Positions 1 through 15,406 of a stretch of 64,000 nucleotides of DNA are shown in pieces (the stretch's first letter is position 1; each line of letters begins with the position of its first letter). The notes under the pieces were generated by a model that saw nothing but the letters and a program-made list of their open reading frames with translations, ran no database searches and was not told the origin of the DNA. The DNA is from Zingiber officinale (Eukaryota; Streptophyta; Magnoliopsida; Zingiberales; Zingiberaceae), in the NCBI RefSeq assembly GCF_018446385.1, contig NC_056003.1, forward strand, positions 22,069,198-22,133,197, read 5' to 3'. The position numbers and the translations under genes were made by a program.

Positions 1-2055
1 GGGAATGTTCTAGTGAGCGACATCAAATTGTATTAGGATATGATTGGATTTGAATTGATCGTGACTTAAATTTAGGATTAGAATTTTTTTTAAGATTAAA
101 CTAAATTTTATTTTAAAAATTGAAATATTTTATATACATAACAACATTTAATCCGATAATCTTGAAATATTACGATAAAAATAAAAAATAATAGGAAAGA
201 TAATACAAAAAAAATCTTTTTTAATCAGATTATCGGGTTCAGATTTAAATTTTTTGATTTGTGTTTGGATTTGGATCTGATCTTTGCTTCTATCTGAATT
301 CATCAAAATTGACCCTCCTAAATAACTATGTATAGATCACACTCTGTGTAAGAATTAATGCCTTTTATCATTTAAGTAATATTAGATATTAATTTTATTT
401 ATTTATCTGAGAAATAGTTCCAATAGGATTTATTCGATCAATTGGTTACCAAAACCAATTTTAAAATAGTCGTTAAAGAGGAGCAACGCTGTTGTTGGGA
501 ATGAGCCTTCCCTTTGATCGAACAGTAGTGATGCTTGGAATGCTGAATAATTTTATCCTAGCACTCTCTCTTCATTTTCTCCTTTTTTTACTTTTTTTTT
601 TCCCTTTCAAATTGGTTATCGAGTTCCAGATTTACTGGAACCAAGATTTCTATGTTGTGGCTCCCCGTGTAAGAGCTGTGGAGGATTTACATTGGCCATG
701 GTCAAGATCAACGCGAGCATAGTAGGTATAGAGATTCATGCAGGCCCTGCAAGCTGTGATCAGGCAAAAAGCATGCCTAACCTCAGCAAAAAGAGTAAGA
801 ACCATTCAAGTCATACAACGAACTGACAAGGATACTTGCCCATGCACGAGGGGAGAATGGGAAGAAAGAACTACCGTCTCATTATCAAGAGGACAAGAGA
901 AGAGATCCAACACAAGAACCATCAGGAAAGACATCATTAACTTTGCAAGTTAGGGAATGAAGTCCTAACCGCTCAAACAAAGATCTCATTCAATGTTTAT
1001 TTATTTCTGTAGTCAATGGGAAGTCAACACTAATGGATTTTGAGAATTTTACCTTCAAGGAAAAAAAAATACAAAAGTTACGCAATTATTTGGAAAAGTT
1101 TGAAGATTGTTTTTTGTTTTTATTGTTTTTCAAGAACCAAATTAGTATATTGGGAGGAAAGTAGAACTAGGGATTGAGAATAAAGTATCCTTCTTATCCT
1201 CTCACTATCCCTGATATGCCTGCCTTCCTTTACCTTCGAGTCCATTTAATAATATATTTAACAGAATAAATGCACAATGTTTTCAGAGAAATTAAACCAA
1301 GCAGTAATAGGAAACAATATTTTGGGGAACAAGACAAGGTCTCATTGAGCGATTTTGAGAATGAACTGATGCATAATTCTGAGACAAGTTGGTTCAACTG
1401 AGAACTAGAACTAGATACTGACAAGTAAATCTTTCCCACCCTTTTAACCTTCAAAATATATGTTTTTTCATCAAAATTCGGAATATTAAATTCTCAAAAA
1501 GTTAAAGTAATCACTGGTCAAGTCCTTTTGGTAACAAAAGTGATCATGAGATTGATGCCTCAGTTTGACCCCAACTCGGCACACCTTGCACCACTTTCCA
1601 AGCATGGCTCTATCTTGAATGCACTAAAGATATAGATGTGGCCTACCACTTTCTACTGCAATATAACAGCTAGAGCCTAGAGGGACCTTTTTTTTCTTTT
1701 CGGGTTTTCCCCTCGAAATACAAAGAAAATATATAGCTTGTCCCACCAAACACAAGCAAAGAGCTATAGAATTCTTGGATCATAATTTTTTTTTTGTTTC
1801 CAATTTTTTATTTTTCTGGCAATATAAATTAGCTTCTTGTAATTAATCTTTAGCATTGACAATTCCCAGGTGTTTATTGTTCGAGCATGGTAACACGTGA
1901 TTCATGGTCTAAATTACACTAAAATTTATGGTTTCGATTTGGATTAGGTGAGATGAACTGATTTCAAGCAAGTGGTGAATTGACAAGATAGTTTAACACC
2001 CAATCGAGGAATTGTTTATTTACTTATCTGGGGACGTGTGACATTGACCGGCCGA
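1..2055. other. AT-rich intergenic DNA with decayed coding-like stretches
   Basis: No gene can be supported here. Two plus-strand stretches look coding-like but start and stop without a gene model: 799-960 (54 codons including the stop, charged, rich in K, E, R and P) and 1288-1401 (38 codons including the stop, acidic, after a TTTTCAG acceptor-like sequence). They may be remnants of one decayed gene or chance. The rest is A/T-rich sequence with T-runs and no recognisable repeat structure. Confidence 0.5.
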
Positions 2056-2661
2056 TCAGGACCGGCGGCTGAGCAAACCCAACGAACCAGACCGAGGGAG
2101 GCGGACCGTCGCATCCACCACCGCGCACGTCGCTTTGCAGGAGCCGTAGAAGTCCAAGATCCGGAAGCGATGGGTAACGGTTGCCGCCGATCGACGCGAG
2201 GAGGCGGCGGCGGCGTCGGCCACGTCACAGAGCTCGTCGTCCACGTTGTCGTCGTTGGCGGGAAGGGCGCCCTTGGCGCAGAGGGCGAGCGCGGAGGCGA
2301 AGGGGTCGGCGGAGGCAGCTTCACCCCGGCCGGAGGCGGCGGAGCGCTTCTTGCGCGGAGTGGGGATAAGATCGGAGTGGGAGCGGACCGGGGGCGGGAG
2401 GGGGAGGAGGGGATGAGCAACGGCGGAGTCGGCGGTTGCCGGGAGGACAGCGGAGAGAGGCTTCGGGATTCCAGGGCGCTGCTCCCAGGAGAATGGTACG
2501 GCGGAGGATCGGGGCGAGGGGGAGGCGGAGCTGGAGGAGGAGTGGGATCGGGACCGGGAGCGTGTCAGGCCGCGGCGAAGGTTGCAGGACCGGCGATCCA
2601 CCGGGGACCCAGCGGCAGACTCAGCAGGAGTCGTCGGAGATGGCGGCGGCGCGTCCTCCAT
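2056..2661 (-). CDS. DUF688-like plant protein, single exon
   Basis: A 201-residue plant protein of unknown biochemical role. The first ATG in frame is at 2661; the frame stays open for four codons upstream but only from a TTG. Residues 55-67 read VPFSWEQRPGIPK, the proline/tryptophan signature (PFxWExxPGxPK) that I recognise from DUF688-type plant proteins. Before it is an Arg/Ser-rich stretch (about 33-53), after it a Pro-rich segment, a KKRS basic patch near residue 106 and a C-terminal part with LCDVADAAAA. No signal peptide or membrane segment is visible. The high GC with an uninterrupted frame and a clear stop is typical of a monocot single-exon gene. Many family members are nuclear or uncharacterised, so no function is inferred. 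Family assignment rests on one motif. Confidence 0.75.
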   Translation of the reverse strand: MEDAPPPSPTTPAESAAGSPVDRRSCNLRRGLTRSRSRSHSSSSSASPSPRSSAVPFSWEQRPGIPKPLSAVLPATADSAVAHPLLPLPPPVRSHSDLIPTPRKKRSAASGRGEAASADPFASALALCAKGALPANDDNVDDELCDVADAAAASSRRSAATVTHRFRILDFYGSCKATCAVVDATVRLPRSGSLGLLSRRS

Positions 2662-4992
2662 CGGAATGCACAAGGAACCGAGAGAGCACGAGAGCGAGAG
2701 CAGAACGGCCTGCTATCGTGCTTTATCAGGCGATCGCACAAACAACTGGAGTTCGGAAACTAAAACGCAGGCCGTGCACATCCAAATCACGTGAAGGAGG
2801 GAGTTCTCACCAATTGATTCTCCTATCTTTATTTCCAGCCGTAGAATACTGCACGTCTAAGATTAACTCTCCCACATCCAACGGCGAAAATCCAGCCTTC
2901 ATGCGCTTTTCAGCAAAGTAGCGCTGTATGCAAAGCATGATATGAAGTAGGTCAACGTCGCTACGTTCGCTGACATACCAATAGGAGCTAGAGAATCGGC
3001 CGGTTTGGGGGATTGGGTGGTTTGAGGATGGATAGGGGTGTAAATAAAAGTCACTATTTATGAGATATTTGAAATTTAATTTGATAAAAGTTTATTTGAG
3101 GGATTGTTAGTCCGAGAATATATTCATTCGTAAGTTTATGAATTAATTTTTAAATAAAAAATAATAATTTTAATATTAAATTTATAGATTTTTATACTCG
3201 AAAAATATAAATAAATATATTAAATTTATTTATTATAATAAAATTATAAATTTAATAAAAATATTATAATTCTCTAATTATATAATTTAATTTTTAATAA
3301 ATATTTAAATTTATAATTTATATTTATTAAGTTTGTTTATGCTCGATAAAAACTTGAATAAGTTTGTGAGTCATAAATATATTCATTAAATAAATTTGAT
3401 CTCGGTTCGATTATAAATGAACCAAAATCAAATATTTAAGAATTCAACTTGGCTCAACTCGATTACAACCTTAGGATTGGGCAAAATGAAAAACACATTC
3501 TTAAAAATAAATATATATCAGTAGTTAAATAATTTTTTAAAATAAAAATATACTAAAGCATTATTTTAATATTTTTTTCACATAGGAATAATAAGAATAA
3601 AAAGGACAATCAATAAATAATGAAAAAGATTTTATTTACCAAATATGATGGACATTGTGACACTTAATAAAATTAGTTGTGTTGATCGAGTCACAGGTAA
3701 ATAATACGACGAATAGGAAGATTTGGACACGTGCATCTCATTCTGGAGGTGCAGGCGTTGCCGGATTAAAAGTACGAGTGGAGGCCGGCACTGCGTCGCT
3801 TTCTTTCTTTTAAAAGAAACGGTCCAAATGTATATTCCTAAATATTTAATTTTATGGAAAAGAAAGAAAAAATTTATGTCGAAAAACTTTTTGTTCTATA
3901 TATTTTGACCATTAGGCGTCGCCACCATATTTTAAATGTGACTTAACGTCCCCATAATTACTCTTTTATTGGATGATTATTATGTGAGATGTTATGTCCG
4001 ATTACCCACTTAGGCGGTTTATCTCACATCAATTAAATTAATTTTATCAGCTGTCACTAATTATGTGGAGTTTTCATCTCTACTGAATATTTCATGAAAC
4101 CCAGAAAAATCTATGCCAATAGAATAAGACAATAATTACAAACAACACAAGAAGCATTCTCTTTTATATATATATATATATATATATCACATTAACAGGA
4201 ATTTCTTTTTATTTTTTATTTTAAAAAAAACGATGGCACTCATATCTCCGCTAACATGCGTGGATTTAATCCTCCATCAAAAGAGAGTAATGATGGTACA
4301 CCTCTAAGCATGTTTTTGGCTTTTAGTATTTTTGTAGTTTTAGGAAATCATGAAGTAGTATTTGTTTAATTTCTTTTATAAAATAAATAAACTTCAAATT
4401 TTTTTTAAAAAAACTTGCGTTACCAAAAAGAGCTTTCATGAATTCCGATCCTCGTGCTGAATCTTGAGAAGGGAACAACAGGTGTGACTCTATTGCCATG
4501 AAAATATGACTAGAACCAAACACATGGGACTAGTTAGAGCCAAGAAAGTGAAGTCTATGTCATGCTCGGCGAGACTTGAGTGTGCCGAGCACAACCCACA
4601 AGCTGAGTACATGGCTCCTAGGCTAGTCTACCATGATCTACTCTTTGGCAGATTGTGTCAAGCCGGGTCACAATGCTGATACACAAGAACCCGAGATCCA
4701 CTGCCACTCGTGCTACTTATAGTCGACCATGGCACAGCAGGTGCGATCAACCAGTACTATCCGGAGGTCCAAAATTCTTATCCAAATGGTTGCTGATAAC
4801 CAAGTCGATGCAACCATTCCAAACTTCAAAGAGTTGAGCAAATAGGTCAATAGTTGTGCATGCTAGGCTTGCACCAGATACAACACACTACAAAATGTTG
4901 CTGCACAACGTTTTCTAGCCGCTTATGAGGTTATGCCACTAGACATGAGTGCAAACACAAACCAAATGTTTTGAAATGGAGAAATGGACGCC
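2662..4992. other. Intergenic region between DUF688-like gene and UFM1 3' end
   Basis: Contains the DUF688-like promoter side (2662-3000, GC-rich falling to AT-rich), a strongly A/T-rich tract at about 3050-3470 and, next to UFM1, sequence that would include the UFM1 3' UTR (just below 4993). Nothing in it reads as a gene. The TA microsatellite is listed separately. Confidence 0.5.
4165..4187. repeat. (TA)n microsatellite
   Basis: About eleven uninterrupted TA dinucleotides in the AT-rich spacer downstream of UFM1. Likely length-polymorphic. Confidence 0.9.
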
Positions 4993-9074
<4,082 letters not shown>

Positions 9075-9483
9075 CAGTCGCACCTGGACGGAGAAAATCT
9101 CAACGAGCAGAGGCGAGGAGAAAGATTCCGATTTCAGAGCGGAACAGCAGGGATTGCAATTCGCGACTTAGGAATCGGATGCTCCGTGGTAACGTAATTA
9201 ATCCAAGACGTTACGATAAGCGCCGTCAAATCCGTCTAAAAGAACCGCTGCGACGTTACATTGAATATATCGCCAGCTATTTAGCAGGCGAGTATTTATT
9301 GTTTTCCTATAATTATAATCGTTCGGGCTAATTACACAAAAACAAAATTTATTTCTATTTGATATATATATCCAGACGAAATAAATTACATAAGTTAAAA
9401 TCAAAATGTATAATAAAAAATATTTCAAGAATTATCAAAAATGATAATTCCTTTTTTTTTAATGACTTTCAAGGGCTGCAGTC

Positions 9484-10655
9484 TCAGGTGGTATGCTGGC
9501 AAGAGTTCTTGAGGGAAACTGGGGCCCCCAGCCTGGTCTGGTCCAGAACCAAAGCACACTCCACGCGGTTGTAGAACTTGGGTTGGACGAGCCGGCCCAA
9601 GACGAAGGCCCTCGACCTCACCGTGAAGTTGATCGTCAAGTTCACCGGCAGGCTACCGGGCCGACTGCTCAGCGCCGCTCCGCCGCCGTAGACCGGCAGC
9701 TCGGTGCTCACCACCGCCACCTCCAGCTCCCTCTGGCTCTTCCGTGACTGGTAAAAGTACTGCATCTGCAATCAACCCCAAAATTAAAAAAATGTCAAAT
9801 CATATCCAGTTAATCTCTCTTTCTCTGTTTTTTTTTTTTAAAATTCGCTTACGCTTCCGCTGGCGATGGTTAGTTGGTAGTAATTGAGGAGCACCGGAGT
9901 CGAGGTGACATGGACGCCGAAGAAGCCGCCGGTGTTGCGGTAGCTTAGCTTCACCGTCGAGTTCAGAGTCACCAGATTAGTCGGCACTAGGCTGGAGTCC
10001 GTGCCGGCCTGGACGTTGAATTCTCCGATCGTGATGCTCTGCCATGCCCACGATCGTGAAAACAAATTAATTTTTTTTAAAAAAAATCTTTATGCTTTCG
10101 CTAAAATCGATAAGTTCAGCTCACGTTCATAGTAACTAGGGGCTGTTTATCATGGCTGGCGCCCCAGAGGATGAGGGCGAAGAGGAAGAAGAGGAGGAGG
10201 AAGACTCCGACGAACCCGAGGACGTAAAACCTCGCCGGAATCCCATCTCCTTGCTCTCTCTCGCCGTGGATCAGCCTCTCCTCCTCGATCTCCTCGAGGT
10301 CTTGCCACGTCGTGTCGTAGCCGGGGTACCTTGACCTCGAGCCGCCGCCTCCGCCTGCAGGCCGAGCGAACTTATCGGCGGTCGAGGATCCCCAAGAACC
10401 GCTCCCGTGGTAGAACGGCGGGGATCGCGCCGGCGAAGAATGGTACGACGGGATCGTCCTACTGTCGCCCGCTTCCGTAGGGCTCTGGACGAAGTAAGCT
10501 TGCCGGGGCGGCGACCTCCGCGGGGAGGAGAGCGAGATGGTCGCCGTCGCTTCCGACTCCGTATTTCCGTGCTTGCCGTTCATGCTGCGGCCGGCTTGAT
10601 CGGGAAGAAGATCTGACGGCAGCGACGACCGCGAAGCTTGGTGGTTAACTTCCAT
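9484..10655 (-). CDS. LEA_2 / NHL-like single-pass membrane protein, three exons
   Basis: Exons, minus strand: 10125-10655, 9853-10038 and 9484-9765; all junctions GT-AG and in phase, 999 nt, 332 residues. Start is ATG 10655. The N-terminus is Ser/Pro-rich and disordered, with a QAYFVQSP motif (about residues 53-60) and SPARSPPFYHGSGSWGSS, both typical of the At1g45688/At5g42860 type. An acidic DLEEIEEE patch is followed by one hydrophobic segment (about 143-168, RFYVLGFVGVFLLLFFLFAL). Then comes an LEA_2 domain: SITIGEFNVQAGTDSS, TLNSTVKLSYRNTGGFFGVH, YYQLTIASGS, MQYFYQSRKSQRE and PVYGGGAALSS. Family members are probable membrane proteins with an outer-face LEA_2 domain linked to stress or cell-wall interface. 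No premature stop. Function is inferred from family only. Confidence 0.9.
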
Positions 10656-11934
10656 GGCTTGGTTGACAATTTAATGGAGGCGTTGTGGAGGACATGGCGC
10701 CCACGCATTGACATCAAAGGGCTGGTTGACGGATTCGATCGGGCTCCTGTGACAACCAATCCAATCCGTGGGGGCGATTCGATCGGGCTCCTGCGATGTG
10801 ATCTGGTGGGGTTTTCATTAAATAGGCCCGCATATTTTTCGTTGACTTGACTTACCATAATTCTGCGATCTTAGCGTGTCGTAAATATATTTGAATTGAA
10901 CTGAAGAATAAAAGGGGGATCGTAGAGATGTGCGTTATGATTAATTACTGATAAATAAATGTTTATTGGCATCGCAAGAAAGGTAATTTAAAGCACGACG
11001 GTTCATGTAGGAAACTTTGATTTGTTTCGTGTTCTTTCAATAGCCTCTGAGTTCGTTCTGTAGATTTCAAGATCGATCGATCGATTTAAATTTAAAGGAG
11101 TTTGGTGTAAATTTAGAGAATATATTGAATTTGGAAGAGCGATAGTGTTAATTTTAATAGGGTCAAAGGGCATTTTTTGGATTTAATATTTTCCTTGCTG
11201 TAAAGTGGTAAGGATGTAATGTTTGATTTTAATGATCTGACGCGGGTTTGAATCAAAAGTCGTCAAGTTAAATTAGAGGCATCTTCAGATATTTAAATAA
11301 AACAAAAATTTATCATTATGATAATTAATAAAATATGTGATATTTTTAGACGGAGAATTTGATATTTTTCTTTTAGAGAGTCGAGGGGTTTTTAATTATG
11401 TATACAATGTTTCCATATCGTGTTAATTTTTTTTTAAATGATTTAGAGTTTATAATTTACACTAACGGAGTTAAAATTAAACAACAACAAAAAATCCACA
11501 TACACATATATTTTTAGAGAGAGAATTATGATATGCTGTTCATCATATGCCACGTACCCGTATGCATTTCAAATTTTTTTATTTTAATTTTTGTGTGCGT
11601 AATATTATAATCCAATAGTTAAACCTTAAAGGTAAAACCTTGAATGGCCTAATCATAAATTAAAAAGATAAATAAAAAAAATTAAAAAAAAAAATTACGC
11701 ACCATGCAACATAACTTAGTTGTGTGTGCGCGCGCGTGCATGGACGCACACACACATACTATTTTGATATGCTAGTCACCCTCCTTACGCATCTACGTGC
11801 GTGACTGAAAGGGTGTTGCAGTGTGATGGTCAGCAGTTAATGTGGTCATGCCCTCTCAGTCGCGCACACTAGTGCGTAGGGGAGGGCGAGCAACATATCA
11901 CAAGCCCATCTAAGATCACCTAATGAGCGATATT
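10656..11934. other. LEA_2 promoter side and AT-rich spacer
   Basis: The 200 bp next to the LEA_2 start are GC-moderate with a duplicated GGCTCCTG(T/C)GA-type sequence at about 10740-10800 (GATTCGATCGGGCTCCTG occurs twice). From 10.9 kb it is AT-rich, with GATCGATCGATCGATTT at about 11070 and the foldback listed separately at its end. No gene is visible. Confidence 0.5.
11766..11899. repeat. Foldback: about 50 bp inverted repeat with short loop
   Basis: 11766-11816 (GATATGCTAGTCACCCTCC...) pairs with the reverse complement of 11848-11899 (GATATGTTGCTCGCCCTCC...), leaving a loop of about 31 bp. Arms match imperfectly. Just upstream (11725-11758) a short GT/CG-rich stretch is followed by CACACACACAT. 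This looks like a small foldback or MITE arm pair; it lies immediately left of the J insertion. Confidence 0.6.
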
Positions 11935-12213
11935 TGTTGGTGCAATAAATATCTATGTTTAAATATAGATTTTGAAGAATGACAAATGCATTAAAATTAG
12001 ATGTTATATTATTTAACCTTACTATCAAGTGTGTAGGACTTGACGGGTCTGGAGGACTTGACACCAGACTTAAATCCAGTTAGATCTGTTGGACCTGATA
12101 GTTCGTGGGAAGCCCAAATAGATCAAGGAGTGACCCGATATCTAGCGAGAAATTTGGCTGGGTCCGCGGGACCTGACAGCTAGCCGAAGTCTAGTTGGGT
12201 TTGCGGACCTGAC
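11935..12213 (+). mobile_element. Solo LTR J, 5' part (interrupted by element B)
   Basis: Begins TGTTGGTGCAATAAATATC and continues after the B insertion at 46139-47231, ending GATCCTACA. Flanks are ATATT (11930-11934) and ATGTT (47232-47236), a 5 bp TSD with one mismatch. No internal region or primer-binding site remains, so it is a solo LTR of about 1.37 kb. It carries degenerate tandem units such as GGACTTGACGGGTCTGGAGG. Confidence 0.8.
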
Positions 12214-13215
12214 TGTTGGAGATCTTGTGGCCGGCTAGAGGTGGGGGGTTGAATAATCAGTGCCCCCAAATTGATAACTTCCTACACTTGTTAATTTGTG
12301 TAGTGGAATAATACAAAACAAACAAGCTAAAGACTAAGAAAGAAATGCAAACCGCTAACAAGCTTGTTTATGTGGTTCGGAGATAACTTGCTCCTACTCC
12401 ACGACTGTTCGTAAGATGGACAATCTCTCAATCCGTCAGTGGATTAATCCTTGGAAACTCCAACTAGCACAATCCTCTTTGTCGGTGGAGAAATCTCGCC
12501 ACAACTCGACCAAGAGCACTCAGATTGCTAGGGCACTAGTTGACTACTAATTAGGGTTAATCATCACTAATTTCGCCAACCTTAACTAAACTCCAAAGCC
12601 TTGGTTATATAGGCCACGGGTTGGAAAACCCCGCCTACCAGTCGACTGGTGAAAGTGTCAGTCGACTGCCCTCTGTAGAGATTCAACCGTTACAATCCAT
12701 CAACTCGATACTAGTCGACTGGTGAAAGTACCAATCGACTGATCCACATTGGCCGAGCGAACAGAAGTATTCTGTTCACTCCCAATCGACTGCCCTGTCA
12801 ACTGAATCAGTCGACTGATATTTCCATCAATCGACTGGTACCCCTAGTATAGCCTCTCAGCACTCGGACCCTCACTCTTACGACTCACTTGAGTCTTCTT
12901 AGTTGCAACTTTGACCTCTTATCTTCAAGCCTACTTCTTTTGGCTCTTGTCTCTCGGATGCATCCAAGCCCGCGTCTCGTCCCCAATGTCATCCTTCGCG
13001 TATACCTTAAAGTCACTTGTCCTTGCTGCCTTGTCCACGGTCCCTCGGATGCTCCATCCTTCATCAGACCCGAAGCCATCAAGTTGAGTCATATGTGTAT
13101 CTTGCAAACCTGCACACTCACATACACATATCAAATACAAGGGTGAACCTAACTTAAACCCTTTGCCCAAACACCAAAACACATGGTCGCATGGACCATT
13201 GGAATTGCTCCAACA
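12214..13215 (-). mobile_element. Element B, 3' LTR
   Basis: B lies on the minus strand. This LTR (1002 bp) reads TGTTGGAGAT...GCTCCAACA on the plus strand and matches 45154-46133 throughout. Flanking CTGAC (12209-12213 and 46134-46138) is a perfect TSD, which proves that the two LTRs belong to one insertion despite 33 kb between them. On the minus strand CAGTCGACTG-type palindromes (12640-12845) lie upstream of a TATATAAC box (about 12605-12612). Confidence 0.9.
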
Positions 13216-14430
13216 ATCTCCTCCCTTTTGATGTTTGGCAATACGATTAAGTTAGGGAAAACATAATAGCAAAACAATATGCTAAAAACAATGGACTTAC
13301 ATCATCGAATGGACTTACTTTGCCAAGACTACATACTTGGACTTACACTGCCGAATATCCCAAGGCTCCCCCTACACTTATGCTTCCTATTGAGTTAAAA
13401 ATTTTACCATAGGGATATTTAAGAACCTATCACCAGGCTCCCCCTACGCAAAGACACTTAAGGTTTTCCCAACTAAATCTTACTTCTCCCCCTTTGCCTA
13501 ATATAAAAAAGCTCCGACAATATCCCAATTGTCGAAAACTTGATCATCAAACTGACCTTAAATTCATGTATTTATCTCCCATGGATCTCATACATCTAAA
13601 CGAGTTGACCCGGTCAAAATCCAGTGCTAAAAATAATTTTAGACTGATATTAGTCGACTGCCAAAATCACTAGTTGACTGCCCTTATCGAAACAAACCCA
13701 CAGAATCATTCTGTGTTCGTTATCAGTCGACTGGTAACTGTACTAGTCGACTGCCACCCTGATTTCAACCTAAACAACATTCTGAACTCAATTTCAAAAA
13801 TACATAAAAAATTTCACAAACATCCAAAAATCCTTAAATTTTGTGGAGAGGTCTGTTTTACCCATGTCTACTTGAGAAAAATACATTCAAAAATGTATCT
13901 ATCACCAATCCCAATATTGACACAAAATCCAAAACTAGCTAAATGGTTCAATTGAACCTTGACCTAAAGTCCTAGTTTTGACTTCCTCTTGATGTATTTG
14001 CCCATACTAACCCACAATACATCCCTAGCATTGGTTTATATGACATCTATACATCCAAAACCAATTATCATGCTATATGACCCCAATGTCATATTTCTAA
14101 GCATGAAACACAAATCATGTGTGCAAATTCCCTAGGTTTGAGACTCAAGTCTATCTACAAAATCCCTTGGCACATTCCATGACCCAATCTAAAGTCCCAA
14201 GTAAATTCCACTTGAGATCCATTAACCATGGGTCTCAAATTGACTCTTTGAGCTCTCCCTAGAGCTCTTAACCATAGCCACCTCCCTAGGTGACTCATCT
14301 ACAATTGCTAGGCCACATCGATGCACCTCAGGTGACACTTGACCTACAAACTTAACCTTTTAAACCTTGGACACCTTGTCCTTGGTTAGCTTATCCTTAC
14401 CTTTAAATGGTTTTTCCTTGCCATTCATTG
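13216..14430 (-). mobile_element. Element B, 3' internal region (no pol)
   Basis: Begins next to the LTR with a minus-strand polypurine tract (reverse complement of ATCTCCTCCCTTTTGATG). It contains a second cluster of the family palindrome (13640-13765, TAGTCGACTG, CAGTCGACTG) and a degenerate gag tail at 14230-14420 on the minus strand (DESPREVAMVKSSRESSKSQ, comparable to the tail of L2 gag). No protease, integrase or reverse transcriptase is recognisable. Element C interrupts it at 14431. Confidence 0.7.
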
Positions 14431-14435
14431 GTTTT

Positions 14436-15350
14436 TGTTAGAACCCCAAGGTGTTTTGATGTGATCAAACAAGTTAAGTTAGGTTCTGTTTGTTTTAACC
14501 CTTGTGTCTAATTGTGCAGAAGCTTATGAGCACAGGAAGTCGAGCGGAAGACGCAGCTAGCGAAAAGGACGACACGGGGAGAGAGCCGACGGGCTTGGTG
14601 CGTCCAAGGGACGCGGTGCCGCGGAAGAGTACACCGGTGGATGAGAAGAACGTGTGCGACATTTGAGGAACGAGAAACCGGGGAGGAAGGATGCTCGAGG
14701 AGAAAGCCAGAACTTGGGTTCGGGTGAGTCCTATTCCAGATGACCGAGATCACCCAAGCTAGCGCAGCCGGAGCGAAAGACCCAGACCGAGTCGAGTTGA
14801 ACCGGAGCAGAGGTCCCGGACCAAGAAAAGTCAACCCTATTGACTTTCCTAGTCCGGGCGCCTGGAACCATTCCGAGTGCCCGAACCAGTCCAGGGGGCC
14901 CAGAATGCTTCCAAGCGCCCGGACCCGACTTTTTGACCAGATCAAGTTTTGACTCGATCTGAACGTTAGGGGATAAAGTTTATCTCTCCCAGGGTGCCCG
15001 GAATCCTTCAAGGCGTCCCGAACAGTGCTATAAATAGAGCACTGATTTCCACAGTTTAGAACAACAACTTGTAATCCAGTTCTTTCATTTCTGCTTTTTC
15101 TTTTGTGCTGTCAACGCTGTAAGAGGCTACTCCGCCCAAAGGAGATCATTAGATAGTGCGTCATATTTTCCTTGGATTAACAATCCTCTGATTGCAAACC
15201 AAGTAAATCCTCTGTGTCTGATTTCATTTAATTAGTCTCTTTTTGTTTTGATTACAAGTTTTATTATTAGTTGAAAATCTGAGAAAGGTTGGTTTATTTT
15301 TTCAGGGCAATTCATCCCTCCCCTCTTGTCGGCCTCAAAAGGGACCAACA
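14436..15350 (+). mobile_element. Element C, 5' LTR
   Basis: 915 bp, TGTTAGAACCCCAAGG...GGGACCAACA. Flanks GTTTT (14431-14435) and GTTTC (18522-18526) are a 5 bp TSD with one mismatch. A GC-rich block with GGGCGCC(C)-type dyads (about 14850-15010) precedes a TATA-like GCTATAAATAGAGC at 15028. C spans 14436-18521 (4086 bp), the pattern of a gag-only non-autonomous copia element (TR-GAG type). Confidence 0.9.
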
Positions 15351-15352
15351 CG

Positions 15353-15364
15353 TGGTATCAGAGC
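15353..15364 (+). other. Primer-binding site of element C
   Basis: TGGTATCAGAGC, complementary to the 3' end of initiator Met-tRNA, two bases after the 5' LTR. The same site follows each 5' LTR in the window. Confidence 0.85.
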
Positions 15365-15406
15365 AAGGACGCTTCAGGAGGACTAACCGCCGATCGAAGC
15401 AATGAG

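Noticed and set aside
2016-2921. Long plus-strand and alternative minus-strand ORFs over the DUF688-like gene
   Set aside because: GC-rich shadow frames of the 2056-2661 gene. They read as Arg/Pro/Gly low complexity without a domain.
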